In this document: positions 1 through 8,288 of the stretch, piece after piece | Numbering within the stretch: the first letter of the stretch is position 1 | Layout: the number at the start of each line of letters is the position of its first letter | Assembly (NCBI RefSeq): GCF_002024165.1 | Contig: NZ_MWQN01000001.1 | Span: 5,456,001-5,520,000, forward strand | Origin: Embleya scabrispora | GTDB taxonomy: Bacteria; Actinomycetota; Actinomycetes; Streptomycetales; Streptomycetaceae | Length of the DNA stretch: 64,000 nucleotides | Direction of reading: 5' to 3' | Translations under genes and position numbers: made by a program | The notes under the pieces: generated by a model | What the model was told of the DNA's origin: nothing | Databases searched by the model: none | Seen by the model: only the letters and a program-made list of their open reading frames with translations

Positions 1-2
1 AC

Positions 3-1232
3 GTCGACCATCTGATCAACCACGCGCACGACCCGCTCTACCACGACGTCCTGATCATGGCGGTCGCCCGGACCCAGGACGACCCGTCGCGACAGCGGGA
101 GTTGCTGGACGGTTTGATCGCGCGAGCGGAGACGGACGAGGAGCATCGTGCCCGGTTGTGGCTGCTCGGCGTCGCGTGTGTGTCCGGAGCGGGCATGGTG
201 GACCCGGAGCCCGCGGCCCGGTTCCGGGAGGAGACCGCCAAGCTGCTGCCTCCGCAGGACGCGCGTGCGGCGGAGGATTTGGCCACCGCGGGGGAGTTCG
301 TGCTCGATCTCCTCGCGGACCTGACCCGGACGCAGCGAGTCTCGGACGAGATCGCGACGAATATCGTGCGGGTGGCGCGCCGAATCGGAGGCGAGGCGAC
401 GATCCCGCTGCTGCGTCGATTGTGTGACCGGGACTCGACCCGGATCCGCCTGCAACTGTTGGGAATGTGGGAAACCCTCACGGATCGGGAGCGCTACTAC
501 GAAACGGTCTTGACCCACGTCAGGATCGACGACTGTCATGTGCCGATCCCCGATCCGGCGGCTCTGGGACTGCTCGCCGGACGTCCGGACGTGCGGAGCA
601 TCAACCTCCCGGCCGAACTGTCGGAGCTTCCCGTGTCGGCGCTCGCCGCGCTTCCGCGGCTCGATGCGCTCGGAGTCGCCGACACCTCGATCACCGACCT
701 CGGCCCGCTGGCCGAACTGCCGCAGGTCACCTCGTTGACGCTCGGCCCCGCACAGCGCGCGGAGCCGGCGCTGTTGGCCCCCCTGCCGTGGATCACCGCC
801 TTGCACTTCAACGGTGACCGCTTGGTGGGGAGTGTGCGCGTCCTGCCGGAGGCGCCGAACCTGAGCCACATCTATCTACACGACACGGGCGTTCGAGACC
901 TGTCGGGTCTGACGAAGTACCCGAACCTGCGCATGCTGGGCATGGTTTCCACCCCGGCCACCGACCTGGGCGCACTACGCGACTCACCCACGCTCGAAAC
1001 GTTGCTGATCGACGGATCCCTGGTGACGGACCTCTCCCCGCTGATCGACCTGCCACGCCTTACCCACGTGGGCATCGCCGCGTGCCCGGTAACCGACCTG
1101 AGCCCCCTGGCCGACCTCCCGGCCCTGGAGTGGCTGCGGATCGACAAGACACAGCGGGACCACCTCGGCGCGCTCGCCGACCGGGTCACCGAAGGCCGAC
1201 TCGAACTGGACGTGACCGCGGACTTCGACTGA
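3..1232 (+). CDS. C-terminal part of an NLR/NACHT-like protein with leucine-rich repeats (5' end outside window)
   Basis: The frame is open from the first bases of the window, so this is the 3' part of a longer gene; the ATG at 57 is internal, because the residues before it (VDHLINHAHDPLYHD) continue the same helical region. About the first 170 visible residues are helical and resemble the segment that follows the NTPase in streptomycete NACHT proteins. From there to the end run roughly eight leucine-rich repeats of 21-23 residues, internalin-like, with the recurring pattern TDLSPLxDLPxLxxLxI. The Walker motifs would lie to the left and are not visible, so the NACHT/STAND assignment is inference from the C-terminal part. 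Proteins of this class are ligand-triggered oligomerising sensors, some of them antiphage; the repeats would be the sensing part. The next gene converges on it with 15 bases between. Confidence 0.7.
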   Translation, partial: VDHLINHAHDPLYHDVLIMAVARTQDDPSRQRELLDGLIARAETDEEHRARLWLLGVACVSGAGMVDPEPAARFREETAKLLPPQDARAAEDLATAGEFVLDLLADLTRTQRVSDEIATNIVRVARRIGGEATIPLLRRLCDRDSTRIRLQLLGMWETLTDRERYYETVLTHVRIDDCHVPIPDPAALGLLAGRPDVRSINLPAELSELPVSALAALPRLDALGVADTSITDLGPLAELPQVTSLTLGPAQRAEPALLAPLPWITALHFNGDRLVGSVRVLPEAPNLSHIYLHDTGVRDLSGLTKYPNLRMLGMVSTPATDLGALRDSPTLETLLIDGSLVTDLSPLIDLPRLTHVGIAACPVTDLSPLADLPALEWLRIDKTQRDHLGALADRVTEGRLELDVTADFD

Positions 1233-1247
1233 CCCCCTCGACCGGAC

Positions 1248-1583
1248 CTACTCCTCCGACGGCGTCGCCACCCGCAACCGGTTCCCGTCCGGATCCCGCA
1301 GGTGCACCTCCCGCGCCCACGGCTGCTCCTCCACCGCCACGCCGAATTCACGGGCCACCTCATCCACATCGGCGACCCACACATACACCAGCGTGTCCGG
1401 GCTCGCATCGCCCGCATGCTCGCTGAGAAACAGCTTCACCTCACCCCTCGCGACCTCCACGAAGGCCGGAAAGTGCGGCTCGAAGCGATGCTCCCACCGC
1501 TTGACGAACCCCAGACGGCCATACCAGGCAACGGACTCGGCGGCGTCGACCACGCGCAGGATCGGGATGGCTTGTTCCCTCAT
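1248..1583 (-). CDS. VOC / glyoxalase-bleomycin resistance family protein
   Basis: A single-domain vicinal-oxygen-chelate protein of 111 residues. It begins IPILRVVDAAESVAWYGRLGF, the usual first beta strand and helix of the fold, and ends with the typical VHLRDPDGNRLRV strand carrying the metal or ligand-side residues. Family members bind small ligands (bleomycin-type drugs) or act as glyoxalases and dioxygenases; nothing here fixes the substrate. I chose the ATG at 1583 because GAGGG lies 8 bases upstream and the family alignment starts there. An in-frame ATG at 1613, also with a GAGGA upstream, would add ten residues. It stands alone, convergent with the LRR gene and divergent from the aldehyde dehydrogenase. 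Confidence 0.82.
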   Translation of the reverse strand: MREQAIPILRVVDAAESVAWYGRLGFVKRWEHRFEPHFPAFVEVARGEVKLFLSEHAGDASPDTLVYVWVADVDEVAREFGVAVEEQPWAREVHLRDPDGNRLRVATPSEE

Positions 1584-1732
1584 AACAGACACCCTCGCAT
1601 CCCACTCCGACATCCGGCCGGTTCCTCGCCGAGTGCCGTGTCATCCGGGGGCCAGAGGGTAACGGCTCGGCGGAGGCCCGGGCGGCCCGCTCGGTGCCCA
1701 GCGCACGCACCATCCGCATCCGTGGAGGACCC

Positions 1733-3106
1733 ATGGCCATCGCGTCCGTCAATCCTGCTACCGGTGAGGTGATCGAGGAGTTCGCCGAGATGGGGGAGGT
1801 TGAGATCGATGCCCGGATCGGGCGGGCCGATGAGGTGTTTCGGGGGCATCGGGGGGACTCGTATGAGGCTCGGGCCCGGGCCATGCGGCGGGTTGCCGAC
1901 ATCCTGGATGCGGAGCGGGACGAGGTTGCGGCGGTCATGACCGCCGAGATGGGGAAGACGCTTGTTGCCGCTCGGGCCGAGGTGGGCAAGTGTGCTCGGC
2001 TGTGTCGGTTCTATGCCGAGCGGGCGGCGGGGTTTCTCGCGGACGAGCCGGCCGATGCCGAGGCCGTGGGGGCGCGGCGGGCCTATCTGCGGTATGAGCC
2101 GCTCGGGCCGGTGTTGGCGGTGATGCCGTGGAACTTTCCGTTGTGGCAGGCCATGCGGTTCGCGGCGCCGGCGTTGATGGCGGGCAATACCGGGCTGCTC
2201 AAGCATGCGTCGAACGTGCCGCGCACCGCGCTGTACATGGGTGAGTTGTTCACCCGCGCCGGCTTTCCCGAGGGGGCGTTCCAGACGTTGCTGATCGGGT
2301 CGAAGCTGGTCGAGCGGGTGTTGTCCGACCCGCGCGTGGTGGCCGCGACGCTCACCGGCAGCGAGGGGGCCGGGCGGTCGATCGCGGCGATCGCCGGGCG
2401 CGAGTTGAAGAAGACCGTGCTCGAACTGGGCGGCTCCGATCCGTTCCTGGTGCTGCCCTCCGCCGACGTCGAGGCCGCCGCGCGGACCGCGACCACGGCC
2501 AGGACCCAGAACAACGGGCAGAGTTGCATCGCGGCCAAGCGGTTCATCGTGCACGCCGACGTCTACGACGCGTTCGCCGAGGCGTTCACCGCGAACATGG
2601 CCGCACTGCGGGTCGGCGACCCCACCGCCGAGGGCACCGACGTCGGCCCGCTCGCCCAGGAGCAGGGGCTGCGCGACGTCACCGAGCAGGTCGAGGACGC
2701 CCGGGCCAAGGGCGCCCGGATCCGGTGCGGCGGCGAGCGTCCGGCCGGCCCCGGCTGGTACTACCCGCCGACCGTGGTCGCCGACCTGACCCCGGACATG
2801 CGGATGTACACCGAGGAGGTGTTCGGGCCGGTCGCCGGGCTGTACCGGGTCGCCGACCTCGACGAGGCGATCGACCTCGCCAACGCCACACCGTTCGGCC
2901 TCGGGGCCAACGCCTGGACCACCGACGAGGACGAACAGGCCCGCTGCATCGCCGAGTTGGCCGCCGGGGCGGTGTTCGTCAACGGCATGGTCACGTCCTA
3001 CCCGGAGCTGCCCTTCGGCGGGATCAAGTCCAGCGGCTACGGCCGCGAACTCGCCGCGCTCGGCATCCGCGAGTTCTGCAACGCCAAGACGGTCTGGGTG
3101 GGCTGA
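1733..3106 (+). CDS. NAD(P)-dependent succinate-semialdehyde dehydrogenase-type aldehyde dehydrogenase
   Basis: Aldehyde dehydrogenase of 457 residues, the length of the short GabD1-type enzymes that oxidise succinate semialdehyde to succinate in the GABA shunt. The general base is seen in LELGGSDPF (Glu231) and the nucleophile in NNGQSCIAAKRF (Cys265). The N-terminus IASVNPATGEV is that of the family. The start is the ATG at 1733, five bases after GGAGG; longer in-frame starts upstream lack a ribosome binding site. The gene runs convergently into the thioesterase, with only 14 bases between stop codons. Exact substrate is inferred from family resemblance, not shown by the sequence. Confidence 0.92.
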   Translation: MAIASVNPATGEVIEEFAEMGEVEIDARIGRADEVFRGHRGDSYEARARAMRRVADILDAERDEVAAVMTAEMGKTLVAARAEVGKCARLCRFYAERAAGFLADEPADAEAVGARRAYLRYEPLGPVLAVMPWNFPLWQAMRFAAPALMAGNTGLLKHASNVPRTALYMGELFTRAGFPEGAFQTLLIGSKLVERVLSDPRVVAATLTGSEGAGRSIAAIAGRELKKTVLELGGSDPFLVLPSADVEAAARTATTARTQNNGQSCIAAKRFIVHADVYDAFAEAFTANMAALRVGDPTAEGTDVGPLAQEQGLRDVTEQVEDARAKGARIRCGGERPAGPGWYYPPTVVADLTPDMRMYTEEVFGPVAGLYRVADLDEAIDLANATPFGLGANAWTTDEDEQARCIAELAAGAVFVNGMVTSYPELPFGGIKSSGYGRELAALGIREFCNAKTVWVG

Positions 3107-3120
3107 GCGGCGCGTCGGCG

Positions 3121-4002
3121 CTACCGCTGCCGGATCACCGCCTCCTGCACCACCGAGGCCACCAGCACGCCGTCGTGGTTGTAGAACTCGCCCATCGCCA
3201 GACCGCGCGCGTCCTGCGCGGACGGGGACGCCTGGGCGAACAGCAGCCACTCGTCGGCCCGGAACGGGCGCAGGAACCACACCGCGTGGTCGAGCGAGGC
3301 CATCTGGAGCGTCGCCGGGTTGGTGATGTACGGCTTCGCGGCGGTGCCGGCCAGGGTCAGGTCGGACATGTAGGTCAGCCCGCACACGTGCAGCAGCGGG
3401 TCGTCGGGCAGCTGCTTGGCGGCGCGCATCCACACCCGCTGGTGCGGGATGCCGTCGACCATGTGGGTGCCCGACGAGCGGTCCTCCGGGACGAAGCGCA
3501 GGTCCATCAGGAGCCGGGTCTGCGACTCCTCGTAGTGCGCGCGCTCCTCGGCGGACAACTTCTCGTACGGGTCCGGCAGATCCTCCGGCAGCGGTACGTC
3601 GGGCATCGCGCGACGGTGTCCGGGCGTCTCCTCGGCCACCTTGAAGGACGCCGACAGGGTGAAGATCGCCGCGCCGTGCTGTACGCCGGTCACGCGCCGG
3701 GTCGCGAAGGAGCGCCCGTCGCGGACCCGGTCGACCTGGTACACGATCGGCGCCGTGGTGCTGCCCGGGCGCAGGAAGTAGCTGTGCAGCGAGTGCACGT
3801 GCCGCTCCGGGACCACGGTGCGGCCCGCCGCGACCAGGGCCTGTGCGGCGACCTGGCCGCCGAAGGCGCGCAGCGGGGCGCCCGCGTGGCACCAGCCGCG
3901 GAAGATGTTCTCCTCGACCTGCTCCAGCCGCAGCAGGTCGAGGAAGGTCTCGGCCCGGCCCGGGCCCTCGTCGGCAAGATCGTGTTCGCTCACCCTGCCC
4001 AT
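3121..4002 (-). CDS. tesB: Acyl-CoA thioesterase II (TesB-like)
   Basis: Double-hotdog acyl-CoA thioesterase of 293 residues, the usual TesB length. The opening FLDLLRLEQVEENIFRG followed by RAFGGQVAAQAL is the hallmark first hotdog repeat. The second hotdog contains MASLDHAVWFLRPFRADEWL, where the Asp in SLDH is the conserved catalytic aspartate region, and the C-terminus has GEFYNHDGVLVASVVQEAVIR. It hydrolyses acyl-CoA to free acid and CoA in the cytoplasm. The ATG at 4002 has no clear Shine-Dalgarno; a GTG nine bases in (VSEHDLAD) is a plausible alternative. It lies 79 bases downstream of the penicillin-binding protein gene on the same strand, but I see no functional link. Confidence 0.92.
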   Translation of the reverse strand: MGRVSEHDLADEGPGRAETFLDLLRLEQVEENIFRGWCHAGAPLRAFGGQVAAQALVAAGRTVVPERHVHSLHSYFLRPGSTTAPIVYQVDRVRDGRSFATRRVTGVQHGAAIFTLSASFKVAEETPGHRRAMPDVPLPEDLPDPYEKLSAEERAHYEESQTRLLMDLRFVPEDRSSGTHMVDGIPHQRVWMRAAKQLPDDPLLHVCGLTYMSDLTLAGTAAKPYITNPATLQMASLDHAVWFLRPFRADEWLLFAQASPSAQDARGLAMGEFYNHDGVLVASVVQEAVIRQR

Positions 4003-4081
4003 GATGGACTACGGCCGCGCGGGGCGTCGCTCAGCCCGTCGACGACCGCCGGCGCCCCCGCTGCGCCGGCCGCTCCGTCGC

Positions 4082-5821
4082 TCAGCCCGCCGCACTCAGG
4101 AACGCCTTCACGATCGGCCCGGCCGACTGCCCGCCGGTCACCCCGCCCTCCACCCAGACCGCCACCGCGATGTCGCCGCGGTAGGCGACCATCCAACCGT
4201 TGTTGGGCCGACCGCCGCCGACCTCGGCGGTGCCGGTCTTGGCGCCCACGTCGCCGCCCAGGCCGCCGAGCGAGGCGTGCGCGGTGCCCTCGGTGACCAC
4301 CGCGCGCATCAGCGTGCGCAACTGCCCGCTCACGGCGGGGGACAACGAGCGCGGGGCCCGCCACAGGCCCTCCTGGTCGGTGAGCAGGTGCGGCTGGCGG
4401 AAGGTGCCGGACTTGGCGGTGGCCACCACCGAGGCCATGGTGAGCGGGTTCATCTGTACCTGCCCCTGGCCGATCATGTTCGCGGCCTTCATGGTGTCGT
4501 TCGACGCGGCGGGCACCCGGCCGTCGAACGAGACGATCCCGGTCTTCCAGTCGCCGCCGATGCCGAAGCAGTCGTGCGCCATGGTGGACAGGTCCGCGCC
4601 GGTGAGCTTGCCGGACAGGTTGGCCATGGTGGTGTTGCAGGACTGGGCGAACGCCACCTTGAAGCTGCCCTCCGGAAACGCGCGGCCCTCGGAGTTGGTG
4701 AACCGCATGCCCCCCGCGTCGGCCGATTCGGGGCAGCCCACCTTCTCGTCGAGGCCCACCACACCCTTGGACAGCAGCGTGGCGGCGGAGACGATCTTGA
4801 GCGTCGAGCCGGGCTGGGTGGTGGCCAGGAAGGCGTTGTTCTGGCCGGCGGCCGGATTGTTGGCCACCGCGACGATCTCGCCCGTACTGATCCGCACCGC
4901 CGCCAGCGAGGCGGTCCGCGACTCGCCCTTGACCGCCCGCTCGGCCGCCGTCTGGAGCTTCGCGTCGAGCGTGGTGGTGATCCCGCCGTCCCGGGGCGCG
5001 GCGGTGACCGGCTCGCCGAGCGTGGCGAGTTGTCTGACCGGGGTCCGGGTGGCCGCGTCGACCAGCCGGACCACGCCGCCCGGCTTGGCCTGCTCGCCGG
5101 GCTTGGCCTTGCTCGCCAGGCCGGTACGGATCGCCGCCAGGGACGGGTTGTCGGTCGCGGACAACGCCGTACCGTCCTTGGCCCGCAGCACGTCGCCGCC
5201 CACGCCGTCCTGGTTGGGCGCCAGTTCGAGCGAGGTGCCCGCGGTCAGCTCCGGGTGCAGCGCGGCCGGGGACCAGGCGACCAGGTAGCCGCGATCCGCG
5301 CTCTTGGCCACGTCGAGGGAGCCGGTGTACGACCAGTCGCCGGCGTGGCCGAGGGTCAACTTGGCGGTGAACGGCACCGGGACCGTTCCGTCCGGTCGCG
5401 CGGGGGCCGGTTCGCCCATCGTCAGCGTGCGGGCGGTGACCTTCAGCCCGTCGTTCAGGGCCGACAGCGCCGTGGACGCGGCGGTCGCGTCGCTGGTGAG
5501 CCGGGCGGCGCCGGCCCAGTTGCCCGCCTGCCATTCGCCGAGGAACAACCGCGCGGCGTTGCGCGGGCTCTGCTCGGCCCGGGTTGCGGTCTCGCTCGAC
5601 CGCGCGGTCGGCGTCGAGGCGTCGTCCTCCCGGAGGAACGAGTAGGCCCCATAGCCGGTGCCGAGGACCAACACCAACGCCAGGACCAGGAATATCCAAC
5701 CGCTCCGGCGGGCCGCCCCGCCGTGGTCCGCGTCCTCGTAGCCGCCTAATCGGCCGCCGTACTCACGGTCGTCGCGCGCTTCGCTCCGGTTGTGCTCCGC
5801 GTCGTGCATGCCCACCCCCAT
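4082..5821 (-). CDS. Penicillin-binding protein transpeptidase with MecA_N/NTF2-like domain
   Basis: Peptidoglycan D,D-transpeptidase of 579 residues, anchored by one N-terminal membrane helix (about residues 41-62) with the rest outside the membrane. Residues about 80-190 form the NTF2-like (MecA_N) domain; a linker follows; from about 280 comes the penicillin-binding fold. All three catalytic motifs are present: S339-T-L-K342, S394-C-N396 and K528-T-G. No transglycosylase domain is seen, so this is a class-B-like enzyme cross-linking glycan strands made by others. Streptomycetes carry several such paralogues and the division or sporulation role cannot be told from sequence. A second ATG at 5809 is an equally good start. 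Confidence 0.92.
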   Translation of the reverse strand: MGVGMHDAEHNRSEARDDREYGGRLGGYEDADHGGAARRSGWIFLVLALVLVLGTGYGAYSFLREDDASTPTARSSETATRAEQSPRNAARLFLGEWQAGNWAGAARLTSDATAASTALSALNDGLKVTARTLTMGEPAPARPDGTVPVPFTAKLTLGHAGDWSYTGSLDVAKSADRGYLVAWSPAALHPELTAGTSLELAPNQDGVGGDVLRAKDGTALSATDNPSLAAIRTGLASKAKPGEQAKPGGVVRLVDAATRTPVRQLATLGEPVTAAPRDGGITTTLDAKLQTAAERAVKGESRTASLAAVRISTGEIVAVANNPAAGQNNAFLATTQPGSTLKIVSAATLLSKGVVGLDEKVGCPESADAGGMRFTNSEGRAFPEGSFKVAFAQSCNTTMANLSGKLTGADLSTMAHDCFGIGGDWKTGIVSFDGRVPAASNDTMKAANMIGQGQVQMNPLTMASVVATAKSGTFRQPHLLTDQEGLWRAPRSLSPAVSGQLRTLMRAVVTEGTAHASLGGLGGDVGAKTGTAEVGGGRPNNGWMVAYRGDIAVAVWVEGGVTGGQSAGPIVKAFLSAAG

Positions 5822-5967
5822 GCGATGCCACCGGCTCCGGCGGCAGGGGCGTGAGTTTACGGGCCCGCCAAAGAGTCGGTGGGCTCAAAGGCCGTTTTGT
5901 CACCGAGGGGAAAGCGCACGTGTTCGAAGGGCGAGCCGTTCGGCGGCCCGAGGCGGACGCCCCGCGA

Positions 5968-6510
5968 TCACGTCGTCAGCAGCGCCGCCAGCCGGGTCGT
6001 CAGGTCGTCGGCCCGCGCCCCCATCACCCGGAACGACTCGATCGGCTCGCCCATCGGGTCGTCGAGTTCGTCGCCGGGACGGGCCAGTCGGTTCGCCGGT
6101 CGCCGCGCGTCCACCCCGGCCACCCAGTCGGCGAGCGGCAACGCGCGGCGCGGGCCGAACGCCTCGCCCAGGCGCACCAGTTCGCCGAGCAGGAAGGTGC
6201 GTGGCAGGGCGTCGGCGGCGAGCGCGTCGATCGCCCAGTGGTGCTCGCGGGACATGCCGATCACCAGGTCGGCGGCGCGCAGCAGGTCGGCGGTGAGCTT
6301 GCGGCTGCGGTGTGCGGGCGCGTCGATGCCGTACTCCGTCAGCACCAGGGCGCTGTTGTCCGCCATCGGCCGGGCGTTCCAGTCGATGGTGCCCGCCGAG
6401 GACACCTCGCTCGGCAGCGCGGACCCGGCCAACCGGCCGCGCAGCATGGCCTCGACGACGGGGGAGCGGCAGATGTTCCCGCTACATACGACCAGCACCG
6501 ATGCAGTCAC
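5968..6510 (-). CDS. Low-molecular-weight protein tyrosine phosphatase family protein
   Basis: A 180-residue phosphatase of the LMW-PTP/arsenate reductase fold. The P-loop VCSGNICRSP is intact (CX5R, with Cys near residue 9), and the general-acid region near the C-terminus is DPMGEPIESF, matching the family's D-P-x-G/S-x-x-x-x-F element. It dephosphorylates phosphotyrosine proteins; in bacteria such enzymes often oppose BY-kinases controlling capsule or exopolysaccharide export. A polysaccharide locus begins about 1.8 kb away but on the other strand, and no BY-kinase is visible, so that connection is speculative. The start is GTG at 6510 with AGGA nine bases upstream. Confidence 0.88.
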   Translation of the reverse strand: MTASVLVVCSGNICRSPVVEAMLRGRLAGSALPSEVSSAGTIDWNARPMADNSALVLTEYGIDAPAHRSRKLTADLLRAADLVIGMSREHHWAIDALAADALPRTFLLGELVRLGEAFGPRRALPLADWVAGVDARRPANRLARPGDELDDPMGEPIESFRVMGARADDLTTRLAALLTT

Positions 6511-6656
6511 GCCGCGGATCCTAGAACGCCGCGCGCGCGGTCCTCGGGCCGCCCCCGGGCCGGATTCCCGGTCGGACCCGGACGGGGATGACGGGTGATC
6601 AGTAGGCTGACCGCGCTGAGGGGGCCAGGAATCGGCGCAGGAAATGGGGCGAGGGC

Positions 6657-7955
6657 TTGTTCGGGATCATCCGGCCGTGCCGGCATCGACTGTCGGAGAA
6701 GTTGCAGAGCGAGTGGATGGCGCACCTGTGCGGCATGTGCCTGGCGCTGCGGGACGACCACGGGCAGGCTGCGCGCGTCGCCACCAACTACGACGGGTTG
6801 ATCATCTCGGTCCTGGTCGAGGCGCAGTCCGCCCGGCCGACCGCGGACGGACGACGCAAGGCCGGCCCCTGTCCGCTGCGCGCGATGCGCCGGGCCGAGG
6901 TGGCGATGGGCGAGGGTGCGCGGCTCGCGGGCGCGGTGTCCCTGGTGCTCGCGTCGGCGAAGATGCGCGACCACATCGACGACGGCGACGGGGTGTACCG
7001 GCGGCGCGCGGTCGCGGGCGGCGCGCGCCGGGTCGCCGAGCGCTGGGCCCGGCAGGGTGCGGGCACCGCGCTCGACGTGGGCTTCGATACGGCGGTGATG
7101 GTCGAGGCGGTGGACCGGCAGGTCGAGGTCGAGGCGCTGGCCGGGCCGGGCGTGTCGGTGCTGGTGGTGACCGAGCCGACCGAGACGGCCACCGGCGCGG
7201 CGTTCGCGCACACGGCGGTGCTTGCCGAACGGCCGGACAACGCCGAGTCGTTGGCCGAGGCGGGCCGGTTGTTCGGCCGGCTCGCGCACCTGCTCGACGC
7301 GGTCGAGGACATCCACGCCGACCGGGCGGCGGGCGCGTGGAACCCGCTGTTGGCCACCGGGACCGGGCCGGACGAGGCGTACCGGTTGTGCCGCGACGCG
7401 GCGACCGGGATCCGATTGGCACTGGCCGAGGTCGAGTTCGTCACCGGCGCGCTCGCCCACCGACTGCTCGTGCACGAGGTCGACGAGGCGATCGACCGGT
7501 CGTTCCGGCACGCGGGCTTCCCCGTCGAGAAACCCTCCTGCTCGGTCGGCGGCAAACACGGCGGCGGCTGCGCCAAGCACGGCGAGCGGGCCGAACCCCG
7601 GCTCGCCGCACGCCCCGACGGGTCCTGGCCGAACCAGCCGCCCAACCAGACACCCACCCAGCCGCCGCCCGGCAGCCCGTACGACCCGAACAGCCCGTGG
7701 GGTCCGCCCGGCGGCCCCACCCCGCCCCCGCCGCCGCCCGGCGGACACAACGTGTTCGTCGCCTGTGCGATCTGGGCCGGGTTGTGCTGTACCTGCCAGT
7801 GGTGTTGCCGGGAGACCTTCGAGGATCCGTGCACCGGTCAACAGCGGCAGGGGTGTTGCCACAAGTGCGACTGCGGGGACTGCTGCGAGGGATGCGACTG
7901 CTGCAGCAACTGTTGTGAATGCTGCGAGTGTTGCTCGTGCGACTGCGGCTGCTGA
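6657..7955 (+). CDS. DUF5685 family protein with proline linker and 25-cysteine tail
   Basis: A 432-residue protein whose first 300 residues match the actinobacterial DUF5685 type: it opens MFGIIRPCRHRLSEKL and has a CGMC pair near residue 25. I do not know its function. Residues about 320-365 are a proline/glycine linker (PPPPPPGG). The last 63 residues contain 25 cysteines in CC, CxC and CxxC spacing, ending CCSCDCGC, resembling a metallothionein or a metal-cluster/disulfide-rich module. The start is TTG at 6657, chosen because the family begins exactly there; GAGGG abuts it and AGGA lies 14 bases upstream, neither at ideal spacing. It is alone on its strand; the next gene starts 333 bases on. 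Confidence 0.85.
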   Translation: MFGIIRPCRHRLSEKLQSEWMAHLCGMCLALRDDHGQAARVATNYDGLIISVLVEAQSARPTADGRRKAGPCPLRAMRRAEVAMGEGARLAGAVSLVLASAKMRDHIDDGDGVYRRRAVAGGARRVAERWARQGAGTALDVGFDTAVMVEAVDRQVEVEALAGPGVSVLVVTEPTETATGAAFAHTAVLAERPDNAESLAEAGRLFGRLAHLLDAVEDIHADRAAGAWNPLLATGTGPDEAYRLCRDAATGIRLALAEVEFVTGALAHRLLVHEVDEAIDRSFRHAGFPVEKPSCSVGGKHGGGCAKHGERAEPRLAARPDGSWPNQPPNQTPTQPPPGSPYDPNSPWGPPGGPTPPPPPPGGHNVFVACAIWAGLCCTCQWCCRETFEDPCTGQQRQGCCHKCDCGDCCEGCDCCSNCCECCECCSCDCGC

Positions 7956-7971
7956 GCGCGCCCGACCGCGC

Positions 7972-8036
7972 GCGGGCGCTCGCGCCGATCTGTTCGCGGG
8001 CGCTCGTGCCGACCCGCACCCGGGCGCTCCCGCCGG
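7972..8036. repeat. Three 17-bp tandem repeats with 24-bp period
   Basis: GCGGGCGCTCGCGCCGA at 7972, a near copy at 7996 and a more diverged copy (CCGGGCGCTCCCGCCGG) at 8020, just after the stop codon of the DUF5685 gene. Function unknown. Confidence 0.6.
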
Positions 8037-8181
8037 GAGTGGCGTATCCGACAAGGTGTCGGAAAGCCTAGAAAATCCCCGAACTGGCATTCGACGGTAA
8101 AAACGCCCAACCGTAACGTCTTGGCAAAGCATCTTCGGTCCGATTGACCCTGCTTTCGCCGCCCAACCACGATCAGCGATG

Positions 8182-8209
8182 ACCGGGTGTCGTGCGATCG
8201 GCACCCGGT
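8182..8209. promoter_or_regulatory. Inverted repeat in operon leader
   Basis: Perfect arms ACCGGGTG and CACCCGGT separated by 12 bases, ending 79 bases before the first start codon of the polysaccharide operon. It could be an operator or a leader stem-loop. Confidence 0.4.
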
Positions 8210-8288
8210 GTCACCGATCTCGGGCCGGTTCCGCCGGCCCGATGCCGTGTGCTCTCCGGGGCACGCGGCAGACGGGAGGGGGCCGTTC

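Larger units (their letters stand above)
7956..8288 (+). promoter_or_regulatory. Upstream region of the polysaccharide operon
   Basis: A 333-base stretch with no gene. Its first part holds three imperfect 17-base GC-rich repeats; its middle (8050-8160) is notably less GC-rich than the surroundings and is the likely promoter zone for the downstream operon, although I cannot assign a convincing -35/-10 pair. A perfect 8-base inverted repeat (8182-8209) lies between that zone and the first start codon. Confidence 0.4.

Noticed and set aside
57-1232. ATG at 57 as the true start of the LRR protein
   Set aside because: The frame is open to the window edge and the preceding residues continue the same family pattern.
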